Source: Tolypeutes matacus (taxonomy: Eukaryota; Chordata; Mammalia; Cingulata; Chlamyphoridae). Taken from it: a DNA stretch of 64,000 nt. Shown here one piece after another: positions 23,480 to 35,159 of this stretch. The notes under the pieces were generated by a model. It was not told where the DNA came from. It did not search any database and saw only the letters and a list, made by a program, of their open reading frames with translations. The position numbers and the translations under genes were made by a program. Positions within the stretch are counted from its first letter, which is position 1. Each line of letters begins with the position of its first letter. The stretch spans positions 36,375,524 to 36,439,523 of the forward strand of contig JAKSZT010053928.1 in the NCBI GenBank assembly GCA_026826555.1, in the 5' to 3' direction.

Positions 23480-24290
23480 TAAAAAATGAATCTGACAAAG
23501 TGAAATATATACCAGACTGATCCAGAAGCATTTGGACTGTTAGAGTACCCAGAAATCAGTAAACCTGGTTGATTGAAACATGGTACCAAAACCTCCATAA
23601 TCCCATATTTCAACTTGAATAGAAATGATACTTCCTCTCTTGCCCTCCTGAATCCACAGATACTTTAAATGTAGACATAGATGAAACAGACTGTCAGGGA
23701 TCAGAATTATATTTATATTTATTGCTCTAAAGCTGGTTGAAGAACATAGTGTTCAGTCAACAAGGGAAGTGGACTAATACTCCCAAACTAGATGTACTCA
23801 GTTATTGGCCTAGCTGGAAAATGACTAGACTGCCCCAAAGGGGCAGACAAAATGCCACTTCTTTAGTGGAAGGCAGAGGTGGAGACAGGATACAAAGAGG
23901 CTAAGTTTCTTCTGCTAAAATCATCAGATAAGCTATTCTTTCCAGGGGGGAAAGTGAATGAGGTCACAAAGAAGATGGGAATGTTTCTTCAATTACTGTT
24001 TTCTGCTATGGCAGTGAAGTGAATTTTTGCAGTCCTTTATACCCAGGGGAAGAGTAAAGAATAGGTGTTCTTTCCCCCAATATTCCTCCCCAATACTTTG
24101 TAACTTACAGTGTCTTAACTAAGCAGGCTAAGAATTAAGTTTGTAGCCAATCAAGGACATGGCTGATCCCAACAGGGGTAGAGATCAGCAGTTCATCAGG
24201 CTTTCTCATGAACCAAACATTGTCCCTTTTTGTAGTTTTCTGGGATGACTCGTGCTCAGTTTATCTTTGTCACTGGAAAACTCTAAAGCA
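23480..24290. other. unannotated DNA
   Basis: Moderately complex sequence to the right of the LTR. I do not recognise gag or a primer-binding site, so I do not treat it as MaLR internal sequence. Confidence 0.4.
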
Positions 24291-24293
24291 GGC

Positions 24294-24738
24294 TGTATTA
24301 GTCAGGGTATTCGAGGAAAAAAGAACAGACAGGAGATATCTAAATATTATGAGATTTTATAAAATTGTCTCATGTGACTGTGGGGATGCAAGAGTCCAAT
24401 TCTGTAGAGCAGACTGCAAGCAAAGAAATCTGATGAAGGTCCTTGATAAGTTCCCCAGGAAAAGTTGGCTGTGTGAAGTAAAGATGGTAATTCTCTCTCT
24501 TCTTATTTCTGAAATCACTTCTCTTTTTAAGACCTTCACCTGATTGGATGAGACATCTCTCAATGCTGAAGGCAATCTCCTCAGTCTATTGTAGATATAA
24601 TTAGACATAGATGCAATCAACTCACTGATGATTTGAGTCCATGAAATGTTCTCACAGTACAATTTGTTCAGTGATTGCTTAACCAAACAACTGGGCACCA
24701 ATACCTGGCAAAGTTGACACATGAATCTAATCATCACA
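24294..24738 (-). mobile_element. ERVL-type LTR (MLT2-like), 3' LTR of a broken provirus
   Basis: On the plus strand it opens TGTATTAGTCAGGG and closes GTTGACACATGAATCTAATC...ATCACA, the complement of an ERVL/MLT2 LTR whose sense start is TGTGATGATTAG. Because internal ERVL sequence in the same orientation follows on the right, this is the 3' LTR. The sense-strand AAGGGCTGGAC just before it fits a polypurine tract. No target duplication is visible. Confidence 0.72.
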
Positions 24739-25944
24739 GTCCAGCCCTTGTCAACTTTGCAGCCATACATATCACTTTAAACCATACTTAGTCTCTAAAT
24801 TAAAACAATAACAGACATTTCTTTTCATGTAACAATATTCAACTGTCCTGTGAACAACCAAAAATGTGTTAAATCCCTCCAGAAGAGTGTGAAAGTCCTT
24901 GGGTAATATTCACTCTTAAAGCTGATATCCTATAACTTAAACACTATGACATGAAACTAATAAAACTTATGTCACATTATAAGGGGATAAGACAGGGAAG
25001 AAAACAATATTTGTTTTATGTATATATATAACATAACAAAATAAGGAAGAAATATTCATGACCATTACAGTCCTTGTTTCTGTAACTGGTCATGTGGTCA
25101 TAGATCATATTTATCACTACCCTCTTCCACTACCCATCTCATGTTCCCTTTACCCTCAGCAAGCACCTCAGCTGGCCATGGTTCTTTACCTGTAGGCTGA
25201 CCCAAATCTTCATTGCTGAAGTTTCTGCAATGAAACTTCACTATTAGTTCTGCTTGGATTAGGTTGTTGCAGTTTTTCGTTGACTTTAATAATTTCAGGG
25301 CACGGTAGTACCAAGAGATGCCCTAGGGGATCTCATAAATTCCAGGCAAACTCTTCTTTACCTCCATTGTGAAGTTGCAATCCTGTGTCCTCTTGAAGTA
25401 TCAATCACCCCAGCCAGTACTGTAATTCCCTTCTTTGCCTATTGATTCAGAGACATGAGGATCCCAAAGAGGCTTGGTGGCAGTCTTAATTTCTAGTTCA
25501 ATGGAATCATTGTTATGTCTCCTGGTGAAGGCACTTCTCCTTTTGGAACTAAGACCTATAGACCAACAGAGTTTAAGGTTGCAGGGATAGGAAACAAAAA
25601 TTTTTCTAGAGGATCACTAGGGGTAATAATGAGTGATGCCACTACCATTTCCACTCCTTGATTCCTGGACCCATGAATCCTAGCTATGGGAGAAACAGCA
25701 CTGCAGAGTGGATACTGATTTAGAGCATATAAAACCTTCTGGGGAACATTGCCCCAGCCCTGCAAGGTTTTGTCACCTAGTTCCTCTGTAATTGAGTTTT
25801 CAAAAGGCCATTTCACTGCTCTATCAATCAAACTGCTTCAAGATTATGGAGAACATGTGAGACCAATGAATTCCATGAGCATGTGCCTGTTCCTACAATT
25901 CATTTGCTGTGAAGTGGGTACATTGATCAGGAGCAACACTGTGT
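24739..25944 (-). pseudogene. ERVL internal remnant, end of pol with dUTPase-like region
   Basis: An ancient endogenous retrovirus fragment read right to left towards its 3' LTR at 24294-24738. The longest surviving open piece (25556-25831, 91 codons) looks like the part of an ERVL Pol polyprotein after the integrase core that leads into the dUTPase, a domain that typifies ERVL elements; in its translation a conserved-looking ARIHGSRNQG stretch is visible. The rest is broken by stops and frameshifts. There is no gag, protease or reverse transcriptase and no 5' LTR, because the right side ends abruptly against an L1 3' end near 25945. It cannot encode a working protein. The family call is from recognition, not alignment. 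Confidence 0.68.
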
Positions 25945-26779
25945 ACCAAAAGATGGAAACAACCCAAATGTCCATCAACTGATGAATGAATAAAATGTGG
26001 TATATAGATATATATTATTCAGTTGTAAGAAAGGATGAAGTACTGATGCATGTGACAACATGGATGGACCTTGAAGACTTGTGTTGAGTAGAATAAGTCA
26101 GACACAGAAGGACAAATATTGTATGGTCTCATTAAATATGAATTAATTATAATGAGCAAACTCTTAGACTTAAAATCTAGATTATAGGTTACCAGGAGAT
26201 AGAATGAGGATAGAAAATGGGGATCTGATTTTTAATTTGTGCAGAATTTTTAATAAGGTTGATTGTGAATGTTTAGAATTGGATGGAGGTGATGGTAGCA
26301 CATTATTCTGAGTGTAATTAACAGTGCTGAATTATGGGTGTGATTGTGGTTGAAAAGGTAAGTTTAGGGTCATATATATCATTGGAAGGAAAGCTGGATA
26401 ATAAAATAACATAGTGAACCCTGTTGTGGATAATGACTGAGATTAATGTGCAGATATGGGAATGTTCGATGAACTGGAACAAATGGACCTCACTGTAAAA
26501 AGGTGTTAATAATAGGGTGGCATAGGAAAAAATACAGCGAATGCAAGCTATGGACTATAGTTAACAGTAATATTGTAATATTCTTTCATCAAGTGTGAAA
26601 AAAAAGATACCATACCAATGCTAAGTGCCAATAATATGGGGGTATATGGGGTATGGGAATTTTCTTTTTGGAGCAATGAGAATGTTCTCTAATTGTGGTG
26701 ATGAATGTACAACTCTTTGACTATTCTGAGAGCCACTGATTACACTTTGAATGTATTGTATGGTGTGTGAATAAAACTG
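25945..26779 (+). mobile_element. L1 3' end, 5'-truncated
   Basis: Starts ACCAAAAGATGGAAACAACC and continues through ATGTCCATCAACTGATGAAT and TTGTATGGTCTCATTAA, the region around the end of L1 ORF2 and its 3' UTR. It ends TGTGTGAATAAAACTG with a proper AATAAA. Instead of a poly(A) tail, a T run follows at 26780. It abuts the ERVL remnant directly. Confidence 0.8.
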
Positions 26780-26803
26780 TTTTTTTTTTTTTTTTTTTTT
26801 TTT
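26780..26803. repeat. 24-nt poly(T) run directly after an L1 3' end
   Basis: An uninterrupted T run where a poly(A) tail is expected on this strand. It may be the 3' tail of a minus-strand insertion placed exactly in the old L1 tail. Confidence 0.9.
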
Positions 26804-27045
26804 ATTGTATCTAGTTCCAATAGAACTCATCATAGGTTATGCAACACAAATGTCAACCACATAGAGATAACTAAGATTTGAATTAAGTTCCCAGGAAGAA
26901 ATTAAGAACCCAAAATATAATCTTCTTTCCTTAGTAATTGAAAGTAAAATATAATCAAAGTCCAAAATAATTAATCACAAATTCAAGAAAAATTAATGTC
27001 TGATATAAAATTCCCCAATTGCTTATTCTGTTCTCAGTGAGAGCC
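26804..27045. other. unannotated; possible body of a minus-strand retroposon
   Basis: Follows the T run. I recognise no family in it. Confidence 0.3.
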
Positions 27046-27049
27046 GTTT

Positions 27050-27081
<32 letters not shown>
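27046..27081. repeat. (GTT)n microsatellite
   Basis: About ten GTT units ending in GTTTTAAGCC. Confidence 0.95.
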
Positions 27082-27082
<1 letters not shown>

Positions 27083-27099
27083 TAAGCCTTGGTAGTTGA

Positions 27100-28825
27100 G
27101 TAGAGTTGAGGTTCTTTCAGCAGCAACAGTCTGAGCTGTCTTTGAATGGACAGGGAATGATTTCTTCAGTACTTCCAAATTCACTAATTCACTACTATTC
27201 ACTACAGTTCTGGAAGCTAAAGCTTGATACTGGATGGGCTCTAGGAATGGAGGAGAAAACCCTCAAAAGGACATTACTGGGAGATAAAAAATTTGGAATT
27301 TAGAATGTAAATGCACCAATTCAAAACTCTTGTCTACCTATGGATAATGTATGCAGCATAACTTTCATGAATAATGATGTTCCTCATCAGGGATAAAGAC
27401 TTCTGTAGTAAAGACATATGATGAACAAGAATAGGCCCCTGAGAAGACTTCTTAAAAGTACTTTTAAGAAATTGAGCTTGTTTTTAAGATTAGATAAATG
27501 TGCCTGTACAGAATTTTCTGAAACAATGCTTCTATAATTTGTTAAGTTCCTTTAGTATGTTATTTTAGTTTCTGAAGTTGAAATACAGTTTACTGATTAA
27601 TAAAAAAAAAATGTAGACACTAACTAGCCTCTCTGGTAATGTAATACATTTTTAGGTTATGTCAAAGCAAACATATTTTAGAGGACTTATATTGTTTTGA
27701 TTGGTATTTTGATCAAATATATAAGAATGAAGCTTTATCGGCTTTTTCTTTTCTTCTTCCTTCCTTCCCTCCCTCCCTCCCTCTCCGCCTGCCTGCCTTT
27801 TAAAATTTCTTTCACCTGTATTTTATGCAATTTAAACTTGCTTAGTCAAAGTTCACCCTGGTTGCAACACATTCCTATTTAAACAGTCTTTTTAAATTGA
27901 GCTGGCTGTGTGGTTCAAAGTCCTCAACTGTATTAGGAAAGGCAGTCTCTTAATTAAAATCTCAGTAGACATCATAGTCATATCAATTAAAGTATTATAC
28001 TTAAGCAGATTGGGCCATTTGAGGAAGGTGACTATTTCAATTATAATGTATGCATAGATATATTCTCCAGGTTTGATGATAGCACATTATTCTGTTGAAA
28101 ACAGTTGTGCTGCCAAATTGAAACATTTCCTGAACTTCTGTCATCATTATTTGGTGGTTACAGTTTTCCCTACAATTACCGTTTAGATGTCATTGCTTTG
28201 GAAACATGCAATTTCCCTGGAACGGCATCTTTGAATTCTAGACCTTAAAAGTCATATTGCTCTTCCTATGACCTACTTTCCAGAGAGCAATGTGACACGT
28301 GGGAAACATACATTGATAAATGAGGATCTTTGTTGAACATCAGAACAGAAGAACTAAATTGGGTCTCCAGGTATTAATTATTCTAAAAAATATAGCCCAT
28401 CTTAGTGATCTTCAATTTGAGAGGCAATTTTATAGTTTAAGATGATTGAGCATTGAAACGTTTTAGACCTGGAGTACAATAAACAATGTTACAAATGGGC
28501 TGGAAAGAAGAAGGAAAAAAAAAAACACAAACATTTGAGCACATTTATAAATTAAATAGAGAATATTCCCAGTCCTTGGACATTTTGGCTAAGCAAACCA
28601 TCTAATTCAAAATCTGAAAAGAAAGATAATTCTAACCCTTTTGTGCTTATTCTATTAATACCCTAGAGGCAATTTTCTTTGTAAACCAGATCAAAGCACT
28701 TTTACAAACAGAAGTAGCTTGATTAAAGTCAACATAAATGTTTCGGAATAATACTTACCACAGGGACAATAACAGGCAAGTGCATCTTTTGCCTTTTTAT
28801 GGTTGCATAATGTTAGCTTATGTGT
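27100..28825. other. unannotated; polypyrimidine tract at 27746-27800
   Basis: (CCTT)n/(CCCT)n repeats occupy 27746-27800. The stretch 28060-28260 is complex and repeat-free and might be a conserved element. No gene is visible. Confidence 0.4.
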
Positions 28826-28839
28826 AAAAATTCTATACA

Positions 28840-28985
28840 GTAAATTTATCTCACTAAATAGATACTACCTATGTTAATTATTGTAGATCCAGGGTTGTTA
28901 TGAGATCTGGTTAAATAATGTATATGAAAAAGGGCTTTGGAAAATATAAAGCATTATAGAAATGAAAGTGATTATTATGATTACA
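28840..28985 (+). repeat. MIR SINE 3' half
   Basis: GGGTTGTTATGAGATCTGGTT, then AAATAATGTATATGAAAAAG, GGGCTTTGGAAAATATAAAG and GTGATTATTATGATTA follow the MIR 3' half in order. Confidence 0.68.
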
Positions 28986-28989
28986 GTAC

Positions 28990-30160
28990 ATCTTAAACAA
29001 TGAGATTAACTGCTGTGAACATCTTAAAATATGCTGCCAACTAGGATAATCAATTAGTCTGTCAGTCAGTTGCCTTTACTTTATGAGTACCCAGGCAGAA
29101 TTTCATATTATGCCAACTTGTGAGATAGAAAGGAAGGAGGATACATGATCTGTATTTTTTTAGAATACTTCATAATTTCAACTGAGAACATGACAATCTT
29201 AAATGAATGTGTGGAAGATAGTGTATGCACATTATAGACCAAATGCCAAGCATAAAAAACGTATGACAAGATTAAGGCACAGTACCTAATCTTCAGGAGT
29301 GGTGAGAAAAATAAATGCGACCAAAGAACTATAATAAAATGAGCTAGCAGTAATAATACAGTTCACACAAAGCACATACATTGGGCAAGTTAGTATATAG
29401 TGGCAAATTTGGCAGGCCATAATACCAAATCTGATCAAAAGATGGTATCTGTTTATCCAACAGAGTGTCCCTCCCTCCCTCTCTCCCTCCCTCCCTCCCT
29501 CCCTCCCTCCCTTCCTTCCTTCCTTCCTGCCTTTTCCCTTTCTTTCCATCTTTCTTTTATTTGATCTTCACTTTGAGAGAAAATTTTACCCTTTACATGA
29601 TTGAGCATGCAAATGTTTTGGACCTCTAGTACAGTAAGTAATATTTTAAATGGGTTGATATAAAGAACAACAAAAACAAACAAGCAAAGACTGTTGAATC
29701 TATAAAACATTTGAGTATTTGTCTATAACCACTGATTTGGGTTGTGATAGAAGTTTCATGGTAGTGGAGCAATTGAGCCATGTTTTTCTCAACTGAATAA
29801 GTTCCCAGTTGTACAAGGGAATGAAAGACAAAACTGATTATATGAAAATGACAGGAATATGTGAACAACACAAAACATAACATATAATTCTTTTTCAAAA
29901 GGTGCATTTTGTGGAACAGTGGAAAATGAGGCTAGAGATGTAGGTAGGAATAAAAGTAGGAAGGGAATTATACATTATGCTAAAGAGTTTTAACTTCATT
30001 GCAGAGCATCCCAGCTAGAGCCATGGCACACTGCTATCTAAAGCACTGGTACTCTCAGTTCTTAGATGGTTGGACAAGTTTGGAAAGTAGTACTACTGTA
30101 GTAATAGGAAAATACTGAAGGCTTTTCAGGAAGTTGAATATTGTACATTAAATGTATCAT
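28990..30160. other. unannotated; polypyrimidine tract at 29468-29545
   Basis: (CCCT)n grading into (CCTT)n at 29468-29545; the minus strand is (GGGA)n/(GGAA)n and yields Gly/Glu/Arg-rich frames that are repeat translations. Nothing else is recognised. Confidence 0.45.
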
Positions 30161-30164
30161 TTGC

Positions 30165-30500
30165 TGTTATAAAAGTGATATTTTTCACTATAGAAATACT
30201 TGAAAATACAAATGTTTAGAAGGAATTTGTTAATATTCACACCTACCTTTTGCTAATTTATTTCTATCACTTAATTATGCATATAATTTGCAATTTGTTT
30301 TAGGTAATTGTGGTCATGTTGCATATGCATTTTATATTCTGATTTTCTATGCTTTTCATTATACCTGAATACTTTACCCATGTAATCTTACACCCAGCAT
30401 TAAACAGTTTTAATGGGTGCATAATTGCAAAAATAGATAGATGATTTCCCCTTTTCATCCTTTATGATATTTTTGACATTTTCACTATTTTAAAAAGTGT
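30165..30500 (+). repeat. possible old L1 3' UTR-type fragment
   Basis: ATAAAAGTGATATTTTTCAC, GAAAATACAAATGTTTAGAAG and TTAATATTCACACCTACC resemble the 3' region of old L1 families. A similar fragment lies at 35735. Low certainty. Confidence 0.4.
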
Positions 30501-30504
30501 TGTG

Positions 30505-31379
30505 ATTATTGTATTTAATTATTTCTCTCTAGTTATGATATTTTTCTTAAGCTGTAATGTCCAAAAGTAAACCATGAAGTTAAAGAGCATAAACATTTTA
30601 AGGCTTTTAAAGGTTATTGTTGAACATTATTATGTTGTTTTGGAAAATGTTATTATCGATTGATTTGAAGTGAGTGAAAACCACTTAAGAAATTATCATT
30701 ATAGTTACTGAGAGTTGATAGAAATGAGAGATTATAAGATTTGGATTAAGACTCTGACAAGGAGTTACAATAGGGAAGATATATTTTTTATCTTAGACTG
30801 TGTAGAAGTGGAGTTTGAGAGAGTGGGATGAGGTTAGAATATCTCTGCTTAGGGTTGCCATGTATATGGTACAAGCAATATTTAAATTAAAGAGAATATT
30901 AATGGAGAGAAAATATACAGAAAGGATGACAATTAAGAAAATATAGCTTTACAGTTAAAGATTTACACATAAATAATACAGTGTGCAATGTCTAGAAAAC
31001 ACTAAATAACTTTTGTTAAATACACAGGTTGATGTATCTGGCCTAAACACAGGTTGATGTATCTGGCCTAAGAAAAGAACATGGCATCCTGGTTAAAATA
31101 TATAATATTTTAAAAAATAAACCTCTAGGCATAAAAGAAGGAAAACAATACCCCAGGAAAAGACCAATGTCAAACAGGTATTCCTTGGATGAAACCATAG
31201 CATCCCAAGGAATAACGAGCTACAATTTTGAAGCTATTATGGAGAACTGAAGGGCTTTCTATAAAAAACAAACAAACAGAAAATCACCACCTCAGGCACA
31301 AGGAATTGGGAAAGAAGTTTGACCCCTGCCTATAGTAGTCATAAGGAAAAGAAATCTCAAAGAATATGTAATTCACTGC
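30505..31379. other. unannotated AT-rich DNA with a 25-bp tandem duplication
   Basis: The only distinct structure is the exact duplication at 31022-31071, listed separately. Confidence 0.45.
31022..31071. repeat. exact 25-bp tandem duplication
   Basis: Two identical copies (31022-31046 and 31047-31071) of a unit beginning ACACAGGTTGATG and ending GGCCTAA. The lack of any difference suggests a recent event. Confidence 0.97.
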
Positions 31380-31862
31380 TGTATATAGCATGGTAGGCCG
31401 AATAATGGCTTCCCAAAGATGTCCATAACCAAATCACAAGATCGTATGAATATATTACTTTATGTAGAGAAAGAGACATTGTGGGTATGATTAAATTAAG
31501 GATTTTGAGATGGGGAGATTATCCTGGAATTTCTAGGTGAACCCAATGCAATCATAATGGTCTTCATAAGAAAGAAGTAAGAGGGTCAAAGTTATAAAGC
31601 AGATAATGACAACGGAATCAGAAGGTGGAATGATATAATTTGAAAGTGGAGGAAGGGGTCATGTATCAAGGAATGCAGGTGGCCTCTAGAAGCTGGAAAG
31701 TCAAGACATGTGATATGTGATTCTCCCTGAAGCTCCAGAAGAAATACAGCTCTGCAGTACCTTGATTTTAGACATCTGACCTTCAAAACTGTAAGATAAT
31801 GAAGTTGTTTTAATCACTGTGTTTTCAGTAATTTGTTACAGCAGCAATTGGAAACAATATAT
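31380..31862 (+). mobile_element. MLT1-type MaLR LTR
   Basis: GGCCGAATAATGGCTTCCCA, AAGATGTCCATAACCAAATC, ATTAAATTAAGGATTTTGAG, GGGGAGATTATCCTGGAAT, AGCTGGAAAGTCAAGACAT, AACTGTAAGATAATGAAGTTG and TTTGTTACAGCAGCAATTGG appear in the order of an MLT1 LTR. It is complete or nearly so but old, and no 5-bp duplication is seen. Confidence 0.85.
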
Positions 31863-32061
31863 ATGGGAGAAGAATATTCTAATATATACCAACTAATTAA
31901 AAGAAACTCAAGACAAGAATCTTAAATGAAACTTGCCCAGGTACTCCCACTTTCTTGTTCAGAAGCAAATAAGATCAGAGTAAAGATTATAAGCTATATG
32001 AGCAGATACAACAAACTGAAGATTTAATAATCCCCAAATTTGAGGTATCAGTATAGGCCGA

Positions 32062-32674
32062 TGTTTTAGTTTGCCAAAGGGCTGCTGAAGCAAAGTACCA
32101 GAAATGGTTGGCTTTTTTAAAGGGGATTTTAAAAGCTTACAGTTCCAAGGCTGTGAAATGTTCAAATCAAGGTACCATCAGAGGTGTTTTCTCACCAAAG
32201 TCAGCTACTGTTGATTCTGTTGCCTGGCCATGTGGTCAAGCAAGATGGCCATCAATCTCTACCAAGTCTCTGCCGCCCCCTCCAGAATCTACCATTTCTT
32301 GGAGCTCAGCTGTGGGTAACCAGGTATAGGGCCGACTTTATCAGTCTTAGCTGCTCCACTTTCTTCCCAAGTTCAGCTCCAATTATCAGGCACATGGCTC
32401 ATCTCTCTCTGGGCCTCAGCTCTTTGAGCCTCTCAGGGGCTTCTTTCCTTACATCTCAGCTGTGGGCAAAACTGGAGTCCTTTCTCTTACATTGCAGGAT
32501 CAAATATGGCAGCTTCCTTTCCTTGTGTATCTCCATTGTCACAGACCCAGAAAGAGGGCAGAGACTCAACCTGCATCATGTCTCATTGACGCAGTCCAGT
32601 TGAAATAATCTCATACCCACAGGAATGGATTAGTTATCATTTTGGGATTTATAAAAGAACTTCAAACTGTCACA
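32062..32674 (-). mobile_element. MaLR-like solo LTR, long form
   Basis: The plus strand opens TGTTTTAGTTTGCCAAAGGG and closes CTTCAAACTGTCACA, the complement of the family at 36567 and 56297. The sense-strand start region keeps AATCCATTCCTGTGGGTATG (complement of about 32617-32636). 613 bp. The flanks GCCGA and GTAGA agree at 3 of 5 positions only. Plus-strand open frames over 32108-32603 are antisense to the LTR and not genes. Confidence 0.78.
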
Positions 32675-33644
32675 GTAGAGTAATGAGGTATAGTGTGAAA
32701 GAGACTATAAAATAGCATTTATAATATAATTGAAGAAATAAAAGAATGAATAGAAATCATACTGAAATTATCAAACTCTATAAAAAAGGGGACCAAATAA
32801 AACTCTTAAGACTGAAAAGAAAAATGTTACTGAAATTTAAAAGCTCAGTGGGTAGGTTAAACAGCCAGTTAGATAAAAATGAACAGGGAAATAATTTTAT
32901 AAAATATTAGATCAAACAAAATTACCAAGAATGTGCCACTGAACAATAGAATGCTAGAAAAATAAGAATGGTAAGAGAAATATAGAAATATTTGATAAGG
33001 TCCTATAACTGGTTTAGTAGGATTGGTCCCATAATTAGTCAAATAATACTTCTAAAAAAGAAAGATCAGAGTACATAACTCAGCCAACATTCAAAAGGCA
33101 AATAATATAATTGAAGATACAATCTTCAGGTTTAAGAAGCTCACTAAGTCCCAAGCAATATAACAGAAACAACTTCTCTTCTAGATACACCATAGTGAAA
33201 CTACAAAACACTAAAGACTAAGAGAAAACATTAAAGGGGTGAGGGATTTAAGTTATAGGAATACTTCGGTAAGAGTGACAGAATTCTTATCAGCCATGAT
33301 AAATGCCAAAATACAGTGAATATTATAAGAAAAAATTACCGAAAATTACTGAGACTTCCACCGCCAGCCAGTTAAATTGTCATTCAAAAGTGAGAGTGAA
33401 ATTTAGACATTTTATATTAAGATTTAAAGAATTTAGCATTCTTCAACTAGCTTTGAAAGAATTATTAAAGAACAATCTTAAAGCAAAGAAAAAAAAATAA
33501 ACTTAGAAAAATAAAAATCTAAATCTGTGAATAAAACTCATTACATAATACATTAAAAAAATGAGCCATTGATTATGCAACTCAAGATGGAAGTAAATAT
33601 TAGTCAAGGATCTCATGCAAGATAGTAAGCAGCTTACAACTGTC

Positions 33645-34048
33645 TGTGGTAGTTAATTTTATCTGTCAACTTGGCTAGGCTATAGTACTCAGTTATTTAA
33701 CCAAACACTAATCTAGATATTGCTTTGAGAGTATTTTGTAGATGGTTAACATCTACAATCAGTTAACTTTAAGTAAAGGAGATTCCCCTTAATAATGTGG
33801 GTGGTCTCATCCAAACAGTTGAAAGTCTTAAGAGCAAAAATTGGTGTTTCCTAAAGAAGAAATTTTGCCTCAAGATTGCAGTATAATATCCCTGCCTGAA
33901 TTTCCAGCCTATGAGCTGGCCCTAGAAATTTGAGACTTACTGATCCCCGCAATCTTGTGAACCAATTCTTTAAAATAAATTTCTAAATAAACCTATTTAG
34001 ATTTATCCTATTGGTCCAGTTTCTCTGGAGAACCCTTATAGATATACA
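33645..34048 (+). mobile_element. ERVL LTR, MLT2-type, inserted in HAL1
   Basis: TGTGGTAGTTAATTTTATCTG, GTCAACTTGGCTAGGCTAT, AATGTGGGTGGTCTCATCC, CTTGTGAACCAATTCTTTAA, CTATTGGTCCAGTTTCTCTG and GAGAACCC follow the MLT2-type LTR in order, with an AATAAA signal near 33975-33990. It is younger than the HAL1 it divides. Confidence 0.85.
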
Positions 34049-34744
34049 GTTCAACATTTTTGTATTGGTTAGAATAAGACATTAATTTTCTTAAGGCCTT
34101 GTTAAATCAAGGAGAATTCAATTTTAAGGATAAACAAATAAAGACTAGAAATATAATGCATACCTTTCAAATCAGTTTTGGGGAAGGAAGGATAGTAAGA
34201 GGATGTAAAGCAAAAATTTTATCAATCCAATGAAACCTGAAAAATATGGGGAAAAAAGCATAGAAAATACAAAACAAAGTGTTACAAACAAATGTAAATA
34301 GATAATTATTTACAATAATATAAATAGAGTCAATTTAATGACAGATAATTTTTTTTAATGTTGATATTATTCTTAAGGACACAACTAAAGCATAATGATA
34401 CAGAAAAGCTGAAAGTGAATTTTTTTCCCAAAAGAAAGCTAGTATAACAATGCTAACAAATAGATTTTTAAGATACAACATAACATTAGGGGTAGACTGT
34501 CAGTGGTTAATTCTAAGGAAAAAAAGCACAAAAACGACACAATTCTGAACTCATGTGCATATAGAAATATGCCCTCAAATTTCATAAAACAAAACTTGGT
34601 GAAAAATTTAAGGTGAAATAAACAAATCTGTTACTTTGGTAAGGAATTTTAATACAATCCAGGAAATGATTATGAAGAAGCTATAAGCAACATGATCTCT
34701 TTGAAATAATCATACATCCAACAACTATATAACACTTGCAAGCT

Positions 34745-34960
34745 AAGAAGTTAGCTTGTTACTGTATTTTAGATGGCAGAAAACACAAGACTCCTGAATT
34801 AGAGAAAAATATTTTATTACTCACAGCGCAGCGAGCAGTATAATATGCATTGGGTTCCTTGTGTCTCAAGACTGTCAGGAGAAAAGAGATGGGCCCAGAT
34901 TTGTGCCTGCACACCCAGAGGATTGTGTTATGGAAAGGAAATACCAAGCTTGAGGAAACT
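34745..34960. other. unidentified block inside the HAL1 remnant
   Basis: Balanced composition with CpGs (ACAGCGCAGCGAGCAG near 34822) between AT-rich HAL1 parts. It may be a partial LTR or another insertion. I cannot name it, and no flanking duplication is seen. Confidence 0.35.
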
Positions 34961-35159
34961 TATCAAGAAAAGGGAGAAATAGAATAGAGTGGGAGGCTTT
35001 AAATGCAAATGTTTTATATCTTTAAAACAACGATTTGAAGCAACTATGGCAAAATGTTAACAGTTTTTAAATGTAGGAATATGGATTTCTGTCATAATAT
35101 TCTTTATTTCTGTGTGTACACTAAACATTTCAATATTAAATTTTTAAAAAATATGAAGA

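Larger units (their letters stand above)
32690..35150 (+). mobile_element. HAL1 (half-L1), degraded and interrupted
   Basis: 32820-32880 resembles the coiled-coil part of a HAL1 ORF1. 33120-33480 resembles its downstream part. After the MLT2-type LTR at 33645-34048, the words GATACAGAAAAGCTGAAAG, ATGCCCTCAAATTTCATAA and GGTAAGGAATTTTAATAC continue the element, and 35040-35150 matches the HAL1 end: CAAAATGTTAACAGTTTTT, ATAATATTCTTTATTTCTG and ACATTTCAATATTAAATTTT. Stops and indels are everywhere. A foreign-looking block sits at about 34745-34960. Confidence 0.62.

Noticed and set aside
29286..29710. Gly/Glu/Arg-rich minus-strand frames
   Set aside because: They are produced by a (CCCT/CCTT)n simple repeat.
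32108..32603. Overlapping plus-strand frames as a gene
   Set aside because: They run antisense through a MaLR-like LTR and have no domain.
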